Assembly: GCF_007655135.1 (NCBI RefSeq)
Contig: NC_045132.1
Span: 24,670,354-24,734,353 of the forward strand
Reading direction: 5' to 3'
DNA from: Punica granatum
Taxonomy: Eukaryota > Streptophyta > Magnoliopsida > Myrtales > Lythraceae
Length of the DNA stretch: 64,000 nucleotides
A model generated the notes under the pieces. The model saw only the letters and a list, made by a program, of their open reading frames with translations, had not been told where the DNA came from and did no database searches. This document shows, piece after piece, positions 40,076-50,733 of the stretch. Numbering within the stretch: position 1 is the first letter of the stretch; every line of letters starts with the position of its first letter. The position numbers and the translations under genes were made by a program.

Positions 40076-41817
40076 AATTACAGTGTCGCGTGGAACATGA
40101 ATTCCCTCTGTACTTTTCAGCATATAGGGACAGAGCGTCGTTCATACAACAGGGAGCGAATCTGGGGAAATCTAGAAAAAAAGAAAGGGGTTATCGTAAA
40201 GAACATATTATTATGAAGAGCCCTTTCACATGTATTTCACCGATGTCTTCTCACAGAACTGTTAATTTTTTATTTTTTATTAATTAAACTACATCGAAAT
40301 GAGAAAGTTCTATATATAACGGATATATTACGTGACAATATTAAAAGACATTAAGAGTTTCCTAATACCTATTAGTTTTAGAAATAATAAAAAAATGTTG
40401 ATAGAAATAGAATTTTTTATGTGTATAATGATACAGTGTTACATTATATATCCATTACCCACAATACCTTCTAACATCTTTGAAAAGTGTTCGTGTTTAC
40501 TTAAAAAATGCAACTGAAAGTTAATAAATAGATATTTAATTCAATAAATAAATGAACAAATGTGTAAAACAAGAAGAGGAGAAATAAATTAAGGAAAAGG
40601 GGACACACCCGCCATGCGCGGTTCGGTTAAACTCTCTTGACCGACGGTTTCATGCATGAGGCATGCCGTGGGTTTCATGCATTGCATGCGAGACCTTTCA
40701 TACGTAACCCCACAGCCCCTTCGATAAAATCGAGGTATGCAGATTTTCTGGTTTTGCCCTTTTCCACTTAATTAAGTCTCTCCATTTATTAAAATTAAAT
40801 CTGGGATTCCATAGCATTTATTTGGATTATTAATTATAGTAGTCCAACCAAGAAAGCATTAGATGGGGATTAACGCGCGCAGTGGCATCCACGATACGCG
40901 TTCATTTCCCATTTCACCTAACATTTGATCGTTAGAATTTACACATGTCACCTTGAATACTGTTATTAGTCTTTTATGTGTTAGTTCTCCTTACCCTAGC
41001 TCGCTAAATGGCAACCGACCGATTTGGATCTTTTCGCCCGATGACCGCTCTTCTACCAATTTTTTTTTCTACGAAAAGTTCCCCGATTAATGTCGGATGA
41101 TGTTATGTACATATGCCAATCATTGTGAAAGATATTGACTCATAAATAATTATAACGATGGACAAACTTATATTATAATTTATCAGCTCAAATGTTATTG
41201 TAGTCGTACTATTCGTTCTCTGTGGTTCATTGTAGTCGTACTATTGATTAAATATAAATCTATTATATGTATTCTTTCTTAAGATATTCTGCATGAAGAT
41301 ATCTGTAAAAGGAATTTTGTAAGGAAAAAAAAGGAAAAGAAAAGAAAAAGGGTTTCCCATTTAAAATAGGTGTATGGATATAACGAAATACTAATTTTGC
41401 ATTGTTTTTCTTGGGTAATATACAACAATGGCGACGTTGTCTTTATTTGGGGTAGCATTAATTTTTATTTAACCGTATGTACTATGTAGTTCTATTTCCT
41501 GCGAATATCATGTCATATTTTCTTGGTAAAAATTATAATATAGGATAATTCTCCTACCAAAGATAAATAAATATGTATATCGATGATAATTCGGTAACTA
41601 CTCGACAGTATATAAGCATATCCTATTTGGCAGAAATGAAATTTACACGAGAATAAGTGAGTTAAAGGAGGCAAATATTCTCGCGGGTAGTATATACGTG
41701 CCATATATTTCTTTATGTCGATTTTATCCATAAAACATTAACCAAATTTAGAAGGATTTGATCATATCTGCCCTTTAAATTGGTTTCCCTTGTTTTCGGT
41801 ACGATAAACGTATGGCT

Positions 41818-42035
41818 TGTTTTATTTCACAATATTATTTTAAAATTATAACTTTAATCTAATTCTACCCACAACAAAACAAAATAACTCATACAAAGTC
41901 AAAGAGTGGACCCCATTTATACCACTCTTTTTCAATAACAAAACAAAATAACTCATACAAAGTCAAATGGTAAATCTCATTTATACTACTCTTTTTCAAA
42001 ATTAAAATCTGATTTTAAAATCAAACGCAGCACCA
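41818..42035. mobile_element. MITE-like block with internal 63-bp tandem duplication
   Basis: Two successive units (41874-41936 and 41937-41999) share AACAAAACAAAATAACTCAT and CTCTTTTTCA. The outer parts, with TATTTTAAAATTATAAC on the left and TTAAAATCTGATTTTAAAAT on the right, are roughly inverted. AT-rich blocks of this kind are common plant MITEs. No target duplication was established. Confidence 0.4.
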
Positions 42036-42170
42036 ATCATTGTCTATTTAACAACTCACTAAATTCTCAATATACTGATCACGCACACGCCAGCTGTTGA
42101 AGTTGAATTTCACCAAATTCCTAAATATAAATTTCCATTATTAAACCACCGAAAAAAGTCCATATTACAA

Positions 42171-42522
42171 GATATATATCTCTACCGACGAACAACAATA
42201 AATGCCATATATAGCACGAGAATATCTGCCATGGTTGAACAAGATAATTACTCCACTATATTCTACTTTCCATTTAGGTTACTTCGATATATATCTCTAC
42301 CGACGGACAACAAATTAACGACATATATAGCACGAGAATATCTGCCACGGTTGAACAAGTTAATTACTCCACTATACTACTTTCCGTTTAGGTTACTTCG
42401 ATATATATCTCTACCGACGAACAACAAATTAACGACATATCTAGCACGAGAATATCTGCCATACATGGTTGAACAAGTTAATGACTCCACTGTATATATA
42501 CTACCTTCCATTTAGGTTACTT
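42171..42522. repeat. three tandem units of about 115 bp
   Basis: The units start at 42171, 42286 and 42400, each with GATATATATCTCTACCGACG. They share AGCACGAGAATATCTGCCA, GGTTGAACAAG and TTTAGGTTACTT. Units differ by a few substitutions and short indels. Part of the frame is open across units, but no protein family is recognised. Confidence 0.85.
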
Positions 42523-42825
42523 AGCACCTCCAAATTCTTGGCATTGCAATCGGAATCTTCATATAATATAGTGTCGAAATGAAATGGGCTAGCTTCATAA
42601 TCAGTAAGGTTGATCAGAAGAACACACTACGGATTGTGACTTAATAATTTCTTTCTGTAATAAAATAGCGATCCAATTGATCTAACGAAATTCGTTCGGA
42701 ACGATGAGTATCATTTCTTCTCATGGGTTTGTATTTTTTAATTTTTATTATGGTGAAAATTATATGATATACATTTATCTTAAATAAGTGGATAGATTTC
42801 TAGCAGCAGAATATATGTTAAGATA

Positions 42826-42854
42826 TTTTATTTTATTTTATTTTATTTTATTTT
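42826..42854. repeat. (ATTTT)n microsatellite
   Basis: About six units of the pentanucleotide in AT-rich spacer. Confidence 0.8.
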
Positions 42855-43494
42855 GTAGGTTTTACAGTGTTATGAGTTTTAGTTTATATCTTCCTTTCCA
42901 ATTGCAACATTTGGACCATGCATGCAAGCAACGTCACAGCAGCATTTTCTTCATTTAGAGCATTATAATAAATTATTTATTTTTCCTTTTTAATCATTTA
43001 TTAATTAATTGAAGACACATTAGTTAATTTAGTTGATTGGGGGGAGCATAGTGAAAATAAGCTAGCACCCTGTAAAATGTTAGACATATATATATACACT
43101 CTAATGTTACCCAAGCTGGTTCATACGGAATATTATTTCGCATGTAAATTATTTCACATTTGTTTAATTCTTCTTATCGTGAAAGAAAAAACCGACAAAT
43201 AGAAAACAAAAGCCATGAACATGTTTTACCGCCAAACAAGAAATGGCATGCATACATCTACTAAAAGAGTTCAAGCATTGATTCCACTCGATAGTAATCG
43301 CAATGTTTACCACAAGGGGTACACAAAACCAGGGATCGCGGCCATTTCACTCACTCAATTGTTCGAGCTGTGCTTAGATCCCAGATGTTATCGAAACTCA
43401 GATTCTTCCGAGAGTTGAAACTAAAAGACACATTTGTTCTGACGTGGTACCAAATCAACAATCAATATGTTATATATATGTGCGTGTGTATATG

Positions 43495-43503
43495 TATATA
43501 AAG
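43495..43503 (+). promoter_or_regulatory. TATA-like box upstream of the FAD2 pseudogene
   Basis: TATATAAAG lies 430 bp before the first in-frame ATG region. It is followed by a GA-rich leader (43537-43565) and a T-rich tract that could be the 5' UTR intron typical of FAD2 genes. Whether it is still active is unknown. Confidence 0.35.
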
Positions 43504-43536
43504 GGAATGGGAAGTATTCTCTTGAAGCAAGAAGAG

Positions 43537-43571
<35 letters not shown>

Positions 43572-43926
43572 ATCTGCCGGAAAGTGCAGGCCTTTTGACA
43601 GCCGGAGATCAAGGAAAAAGTGGTGTATGAGAGTTCACTCTTATTAATTACTTTTTTGCATCTATCTTTTTTTTGTTACAAAATAAATTCATGAACATAG
43701 GAGTACGAGTTGTTTTACTAGTATCAAATCTGAAACATTTTTATTATCAGGTAAAAGTAAATGTCACTTCGCTACACCATCTTTGATATTTTTGTATGTG
43801 TCTTGATCATGCATGTCATGTCCCCCTTCAGTTGTTTCTATAATGAACTCTCATTATTACTTCATCAAGCCCGTACATCTTATTTTCACGCAGATGGAGT
43901 TGAAAGCAATAACAGCAAACAAAAAC

Positions 43927-45388
43927 ATGGGAGATAATGGAAAAGTGTCTGATGTTCCAAGCAAAAGAATGCCCAACCAAGAGATCAACAAACTCAACAG
44001 AAACCCTAACCACGAAGTCAACATTGTCCAAAGAGCCCCTCAATCGAAGCCACCCTTCACCTTGAGTGACCTCCGGAGCACAATCCCACTGCACTGCTTT
44101 GGCCACTGGTTCCTCCGGTCCACATCGTACCTCGTCCTCAATCTCGCCCTGGCCTTCCTCTTTTGCTACATTGCTGTCCAATACTTCCCGCTCCTTCCAA
44201 AACCGCTCGCCTGCATGGCTTGGCCGGTCTACTGGTTGTTGGAGGGATGCATCACGACTGGCATCCGGGTCGTCGCCCACGACTGCGGCCACCAGGCGTT
44301 CAGCGACTACGCATGGGTCAATGATGTAGTGGGCTTCATCCTGCACTCGGCACTCCTCGTCCCATACTTCTCATGGAAGTACAGCCACCGCCCGCCACCA
44401 CTACAACACCAGCTCCGTCGAGCATGATGAGGTATAAGGATGATGTCCAGTGGTATTACAGGTAAACTTAGCAACATTTTATACTTGGAATATTATTCTA
44501 GCCTATTTTAGTTATTGTTTTTTTTTTCCTGCTATATAAAAAGGTCTATAAACCTAGTACAATTCTCTATTATATGTTTTGCTCAATATATCAAATAGTA
44601 TTAATTAATATTAGGGATTATTACATTCCACATATTATATATATATATATATATATGTACATTTCGGCATATGATTAACGATGCCCTTAATGTAATGAAG
44701 ATCACCTCCTCGATTAAGTGAACTGGAAATGGATATTATCATCATCAACTAATAATTGTGAACTATAACTATTCGAACAGGTGCTTCAACAACCCCCCGG
44801 GCCGAGTTCTCACCCTAATATTGACATACCTGACATTCAACGCTTCAGGCAGGTCCTATGATGGGTTTGTGTTGCATTACAACCCCAACGCTCCAATAGT
44901 CACCTTGAGAGAACGGCTCCAGGTCTACCTCTCGAACGTTGGGGTCACAACTACCTTCTAAGTCCTCTACCGTCTTGCAGCCATGAAAGGCCTCCCTTGG
45001 CTTCTCAGCATCTATGCTGTCCCGCTCCTCACATTGAATGCATTCCTGGTGGCGGTAACCTATCTCCAACACACGCACCCTGCACTCCCTTACTACGACC
45101 GGGACGAATGAGATTGGCTGAGAGGGGCATTGGCCACGGTGGATCGAGATTATGGGGTTCTAAACAGGGTTTTCCACAACATAACAGACACTCAGGTGGT
45201 CCACCGCCTCTTCTCCACGATGCCCCACTCCCATGCCAAGGAGGCCACTGAGTCCATGAGGCCAATCTTGATGGACTACTACATGCATGTTGGATAGGAC
45301 CCCCATTTGGAGAGCAATGTGGAGGAAGGCTAGGGAATGTTTGTATGTAAAAGGTAAAGGGGTGCTTTGGTACAAGAACAAGTTTTAA
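43927..45388 (+). pseudogene. FAD2: broken FAD2-like (oleate Delta-12 desaturase family) gene
   Basis: The whole length of an ER membrane FAD2-type desaturase can be followed, but it is broken. The N-terminal ~155 codons are intact, including histidine box 1 as HDCGH (43894 is an alternative upstream ATG). An extra C near 44390 shifts the frame inside the second histidine box. A further small indel near 44433 loses residues after the VEHDEV stretch. A 319-bp AT-rich segment with GT...AG ends (44462-44780) then splits a coding region that is normally intronless. In-frame stops follow at 44959 (TAA), 45109 (TGA, at a conserved Trp) and 45295 (TAG), with another shift near 45290. Box 3 reads [10 protein letters not shown], so two ligand histidines are gone. 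The end still resembles the family (WYKNKF, TAA at 45386-45388). HDCGH rather than HECGH suggests a divergent member, but its former reaction cannot be told. Confidence 0.88.
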
Positions 45389-47335
45389 TATACGTAATTA
45401 ACCAATACTGTTTCAGTTGGAACGATTCCAAATTTCTATACTTAATTCGGTTAATTAGTCCCGGTGTTCTTTTAGTTAGTTTCATCTATAAGAGTATCCC
45501 TACGAACAATAGAAAGGTGAGAGCTTTCCAATAGTTTCCACAGGCGATGCAGGGTTGTACTCTTCGCTTAATTGATGGGTTTAACATGATCTGTAATTAA
45601 TGATCTAATGCTTTCTTTTTTATTTAATTAATATATAATACACACTCATATTCCAAATCCGAATGCTTAATTTCATGATAGACCGAACTTAGAACGGTTA
45701 TGGAGATAGCGCAAGAGGTAGATATTTTAAGTACACATTTTCTAGCGGATCATGAATACCGAGCCCTTCTATCAGAGAAGCTCTAATCTTAAACTATATT
45801 ATCGGTTATTGAAAGAAATCTTGGATAACTATTTTACATCGATGTATGCATAAGATAAGTCGTACCGCATATCTTTGATTAATGGAGAAAAACAGAGTAC
45901 TCTTAATTCAAAGGTTTAATTATTTATTACCAAAAGGTTTTCTTCTTGGAGTATGATAATTTTCCAGACATATTATTACACAATAGTATTATGCCATTGA
46001 GATGGTGACTAAAACAGATCGTCTGGGCCGAGAAGTTGTACAATATGAGGTTCAAGTCAGTTGGATAAATGAAGAATCGCGATGTTTTATTAGCCTAAAT
46101 AAGAAAAGTCCAATTAATTGATGGTCATCCTTATAAAAATCGAACAAATGATCTATTCTTGTTTCGCGTCAAAAGGAAGTGATAAGCTATACCCAGCCTA
46201 AACTTTACCAAACTTTCTGTCCCATTCGTATTACTAATTTTCGATTATTCTTTTGGCTGATATTTAGTTTTCAAAAAAAATTAAAACCCTATTAATGATA
46301 AGGGGATAGACTCGTAATCCAGCAATTAATTTATAACTCTTTCACTTTGGATTCCTTTCCTTTTTTCCCATAAATCTCTCCATGACGTTCAAATACAAAC
46401 AGTTTTGATAGTGAAATAACTCAAAAGAAATTGGTTTTGAATTGCTAGTGATATCACGTATTTGGCCTCCTTTGGAAGCATAATCTCAAGATGTACTCTT
46501 TTGAAATTATAACCTAACGGACTAATCAACTTGCACTTCATTTTACCATTTGAAAACATTGTTGACATCTTTTCTCGTGATCAAAATATTGCATATTTTG
46601 TTTTCCCGTATGTGATATTCCGTTTAATAGTTCGAATACGAAAATATACATCATCTGCATAGGAAAAATAAGGTATCTTCAGCTGCGAAAGTTAGTCGGT
46701 GTAACGAACTACGTCAAAACCGTTAGACATAAGCTGGTTAAATGCAGTTACTAAAAATAATTATACCATTCCCGCGGTGATAATTGATTGTCCATCATCA
46801 TTCCATGTCAAGCTACGTTTAAGCGACTGATCGATCTGATGCGTCACGTCCGGTTGACATACCAACACTACATATTCAACAAACCAACCAATATGTGTAC
46901 TTTCCATATATAACACTAAGAGTATTTACTAAGTTAGCAAAAGTGGCATGTGGCCAAGTAAATCTCCTTATATATTAAGTTAAGGTAAAACCATATAATC
47001 ATCGGAAAAAAAAAGGTTAGGGTAAAACCGTAGACTAATGAAATGGCGACTCCATATTCCTTTATCACCTGGAGTTAACCTTCCTAATACGGTTGGATAC
47101 ACTCTTATCGTGATACTGCTAACTGGGGCAATACAGCTCACTCGAGGGAAGGATCATTATAGTGGCGTGAAACTACCTCACTCCTTATATGGTATCTTCA
47201 TTGATGTGCATGCATGCACTTACCTAAACAGGAGCTCGTGCTGGGACAATATGAATTATTGATTTCTGTGAGCGCTCTGACTATTTAATAGCTAGTATTG
47301 ACTTGAATGACTCGTATGATTTCATTTCATCTCTC
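45389..47335. other. AT-rich spacer
   Basis: I see nothing gene-like between the FAD2 relic and the C2H2 promoter. Short frames only. Confidence 0.5.
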
Positions 47336-47343
47336 TATAAAAG
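47336..47343 (+). promoter_or_regulatory. TATA box of the C2H2 gene
   Basis: TATAAAAG lies 97-104 bp upstream of the ATG at 47440, within a CT-rich core promoter. Position and match suit a plant TATA promoter with a short leader. Confidence 0.55.
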
Positions 47344-47439
47344 AGGAGTCACTCGCTCAATAGATGATATGCTAATCATATAGCCAATGCTCACAATCTC
47401 TCTCATAGTCTTTGTATACCCTTATTTCCTTCATCTCTC

Positions 47440-49062
47440 ATGGCCATGCACTACAAATCCTCTTCCTCTACCTCTAATGCTATCTCTTTCACCCTCAACG
47501 GGGATGCCATTGACGGCCGAGGCTTTAACTTGGGTGATTTAGGGTTCCCTCTCAATCGCCCAAACGAGAGCCCTAGGCCAGTCGGTGGCGCCAATGCATT
47601 TTTGGGGGGGCCTGAAAATAAGTTGCTCTCTCCAAACCCCCTCATCTCCTCCAACCTCACTCAAAATCCCCTCGCTTCCTCCAGCTTCCAGCTGCTCTCA
47701 AATAGCCATATGGTCCCTCAAGCGACACGTTCTAATGTCGTTCTAGGCCAACTCGCTTTGAACCACCGAGTCACCGAGATAATGCAGGTTGTTATGACGT
47801 CTCGAGGTGTGCAATTTCACAGCTTCGTAGACGTTGACTTCACCCGAAGGCAGTCGGAATTAGCCTCTCTCCCGGATGTTGTGCCTTCGAACACTAACCC
47901 TATGCCGATGAGTCAGTTCCCTGGTGCTCTCTCGACGAGAGAAGGCATGTTCCTCCCAGAAACCAATATGAAGCAACAATACCATCCATCTATAATGAAC
48001 AACTGGGTTGAAAGCACTTCTAACCCTATGAACAAGCACCCATCTACTCATGAATCCCAAAATCCTTCTCGCTACCACACCTACCCTTCACCACTCAATC
48101 ATCCAATAGTCCCGAGTTTGAACGACCTTATGATGGGCTTTGAAAATGAGATCCTGTCCGATTATGCTGATGTCAAAGACCTCCCGTCGATGATGGGAGC
48201 ACAACCTGCAACTTTGACAGAACCGAACCGTAGTGAAACTTCCGCTATACAAACTTCAGAGCCTTGGTCTAATGTGCAGCCAAAGTTTGGGTGTCTAAAA
48301 GAATTCGAGGTAGGAGAGGGATCCACCGACAGCCGCTCGTCGAAGCCTTCTGAACCGGCAGTTAGGTTCACTTGTCGCAAACAAGCGAGGGCTGCTGGTT
48401 CAACAATCGGCTCCACCAGCCAACAACACCCCCAACAACAGAGGGAGGGTGTGCCACCACCAGTGGCTGCTGGATTAACAATCGGCTCCAGTAGCCAACA
48501 ACCCCCCGAACAACAGAGGAAGAGAGTGCCACCAGTGCCACTGGCGGAAGAGACGACTGATTCGGAAGAGACCGAGGACGACGAGAGTTATGATGGCCGG
48601 ACTCATAGCCTCAACAGGGGGAAGCACGGGCCCTACGCATGCCCCAGGTGTAATGCAGTGTTTGGATACTCCCAAGCGTTTGCCTCTCATGTCCAATCGT
48701 CGCACTATCGGAACGAGACTATTGATGAGAGGATGAAGAGGCTGGCTGCCAAATACAAGAAGAAGGGCCTCAAGCTCGTGCGATCTCATTACGGGGTCAC
48801 CATCATGCCAAAGTCTTCTCTGGGTCCAGGGTCCAAGACTAATAAGGCCAGAGACAAGAAAACCTATATGGGTCCAAAGCCAGGAATCAACATTAAGGAG
48901 GAGGAGAAAAGAGAATTCCTGAATAAACCAATTGCTGCCACTCCCATTAGGATTGTTCCTCCTCCTGGGATGCCGTATCCCCCTCCCCCTCCGAATCCGG
49001 AGATGCCGCACTCGGCTGCCATGGCCTCTAATCCCATAGTGAAGGCAGAGGTTGAAAACTGA
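47440..49062 (+). CDS. intronless single-C2H2 zinc-finger protein of unknown role
   Basis: One open frame of 540 codons without introns. A single C2H2 finger lies near residues 402-424, reading CPRCNAVFGYSQAFASHVQS then SH. This is C-x2-C-x12-H-x4-H, with QAFASH where many plant fingers have QALGGH. A basic stretch follows (RMKRLAAKYKKKGLKLVRSH), a possible nuclear signal. The centre carries an internal duplication of ~27 residues (AGSTIGSTSQQ... and AGLTIGSSSQQ..., both ending VPP). An acidic run (TTDSEETEDDESYD) precedes the finger, and the C-terminus is proline-rich (PPPGMPYPPPPPNPEMP). The N-terminal half is Ser/Asn/Pro-rich and looks disordered. A nuclear DNA- or RNA-binding role is likely from the finger alone. 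I do not recognise an orthologue. The TATA box and poly(A) signal frame it well, so it is a credible gene. Confidence 0.82.
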   Translation: MAMHYKSSSSTSNAISFTLNGDAIDGRGFNLGDLGFPLNRPNESPRPVGGANAFLGGPENKLLSPNPLISSNLTQNPLASSSFQLLSNSHMVPQATRSNVVLGQLALNHRVTEIMQVVMTSRGVQFHSFVDVDFTRRQSELASLPDVVPSNTNPMPMSQFPGALSTREGMFLPETNMKQQYHPSIMNNWVESTSNPMNKHPSTHESQNPSRYHTYPSPLNHPIVPSLNDLMMGFENEILSDYADVKDLPSMMGAQPATLTEPNRSETSAIQTSEPWSNVQPKFGCLKEFEVGEGSTDSRSSKPSEPAVRFTCRKQARAAGSTIGSTSQQHPQQQREGVPPPVAAGLTIGSSSQQPPEQQRKRVPPVPLAEETTDSEETEDDESYDGRTHSLNRGKHGPYACPRCNAVFGYSQAFASHVQSSHYRNETIDERMKRLAAKYKKKGLKLVRSHYGVTIMPKSSLGPGSKTNKARDKKTYMGPKPGINIKEEEKREFLNKPIAATPIRIVPPPGMPYPPPPPNPEMPHSAAMASNPIVKAEVEN

Positions 49063-50733
49063 TGACTGGTCTGCCAATGCAGGATTTTTCAAGAGTCTGA
49101 GCGTAGTGAAGATATGGTCACCAAGAAATAAATAAATATGCTTTCAATATATATATATATATATATATAATATTTTTGTGTTTCATTGCTGTTTGTGTTA
49201 AGAGTCCTAATGTCTTTGTTCTGTTCGATCAATAAGCTTATGTGTAGAACTATCATCCTTTTTTTTCCATTATGGTATCAACTTCTCTATGTTTCTAAAG
49301 CACAAATATTTCATCGGTTCATCCTACTTCATTCAAGAGATCCCAGACGGCAATTTAGGGTTCGATAAGAGATTTACACATATAGATGTATCCATAATAA
49401 CACACGGTGCTCCTTCCAAAAGTACCATCCTACTAACGGTATTAACCTCGTCGAACTCAAAGGCATACGCAAGTGTTATATCCTCTGAGGATTTGATCTT
49501 TGCTTTTCTGGACATGCATGTTCTTTAGTATTGACTAGTTGAACGAATCGACTACGGAGTATATCTTTCATTTTGTAAGGTCCCCAAAAGATCTAATTCT
49601 TTCCAACTCTTTTCGAACAAAGAGACTACTCAAAAAGTACAATCAATTTATCACTGGAAATAGATTCCCCATATCTTCCACCAGTCCGAAAAAATAAATT
49701 GAGACTGATATTTTACCGTTAATGGAGCAGCGGGTCGAGAGGTCAAATGTACACTGTTATAAAACAACAATCTATACTTTCGAAGGCAGAAGTATTCACG
49801 TCTGGGTACTTTCAGAGCTGAGCAGCTTTCCACTCTATCACACTAGAGATCTTCGTTGGAGATGATGGCACATAACTCCTTTGCAAACCATGTTACATCA
49901 GTTATGCTTCCGGGCGGAGCGGCGCTCTCTCTTGCAATTGTCATCGAGACGCCTCAGGCATCTGCATTTTGTTACAAAAAATACAGAGTATAACGTCAGC
50001 TACTGGATTAGTTTGCTGCTATCAATGTATCTTTTCCATGGTTGTGAAGTGTTGCACGGTCATACTAGCCATATAACCATGCTGAAAAATCTATTATATA
50101 TTGAGATTGTCCTTGACGCATGCTGTTTTGCCCAATAAAATGCGTATTCCTATTCAATTCCAAACTAGTTGACACCAAGCCGGCATTCTTTTCCTTTGTA
50201 GGGCTGCTGGAGATTTCAAATGGTACTTTGTATTATAAACGTTGGATCATGCACCTGAGCAAAAGAAAAGGTCGAAGCTACAATGAAAATAATATGCTCA
50301 AAAAAAAAAAAACAATAACACAAAGGCAGATTTGCTGGGGAGCTCACACTCAATGCACCTTTATACTATATTTATGGTAATAGCTTCTTCTATGAATGGT
50401 AAAACCCTCCTTTTCTCTGAATTGGTAAAAGAATATTAGCGGTAATAATGGGAGCGCCGACTTGCATGGTGCTCATGCATGCAAGTGTTCTAGGTTTACG
50501 TAAAAGTAATGCATGAAGGGACTCGCGACTCTAAGACAGTGGCATTCCCAATTTTTTGGGAATTATGCGCTTAAATCCATACAACTGCTTAAGCACTGAA
50601 GGAGGTGATATCTCTCATTTTATTTCAAAGATGATTTCATGCATTTTGACCGGAACTTTTAAAAGCATCATTTCATTAAGGAAATGCGTTCTATTTCAAG
50701 AATATAGGGATTGCTTCTATGATTGTTCCTAAC
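49063..50733. other. spacer with C2H2 3' UTR and the unresolved 3' side of the LIN-like gene
   Basis: After the C2H2 poly(A) signal comes AT-rich DNA with a (TA)n run at 49149-49168. On the minus strand, where further exons of the LIN-like gene would be expected, I found no WD40-repeat coding sequence. Confidence 0.5.
49127..49132 (+). terminator. polyadenylation signal of the C2H2 gene
   Basis: AATAAATAAATA begins about 65 bp after the stop codon. Overlapping AATAAA signals are present. Confidence 0.45.

Larger units (their letters stand above)
37916..43893. other. spacer between KHZ and the FAD2 pseudogene
   Basis: Its left end carries the KHZ leader and promoter. The rest holds an old 0.65-kb duplication (38590-39240 and 39453-40075), a MITE-like block (41818-42035), a three-unit tandem repeat (42171-42522), an (ATTTT)n run (42826-42854) and a (GA)n run (43537-43565). 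I see no gene in it. Confidence 0.5.

Noticed and set aside
42171..42522. CRISPR-like array
   Set aside because: Whole ~115-bp units repeat without distinct spacers, so this is an ordinary tandem repeat in a plant genome.
48475..49092. minus-strand 205-codon open frame
   Set aside because: It is antisense to the C2H2 gene, with no domain and no promoter of its own.
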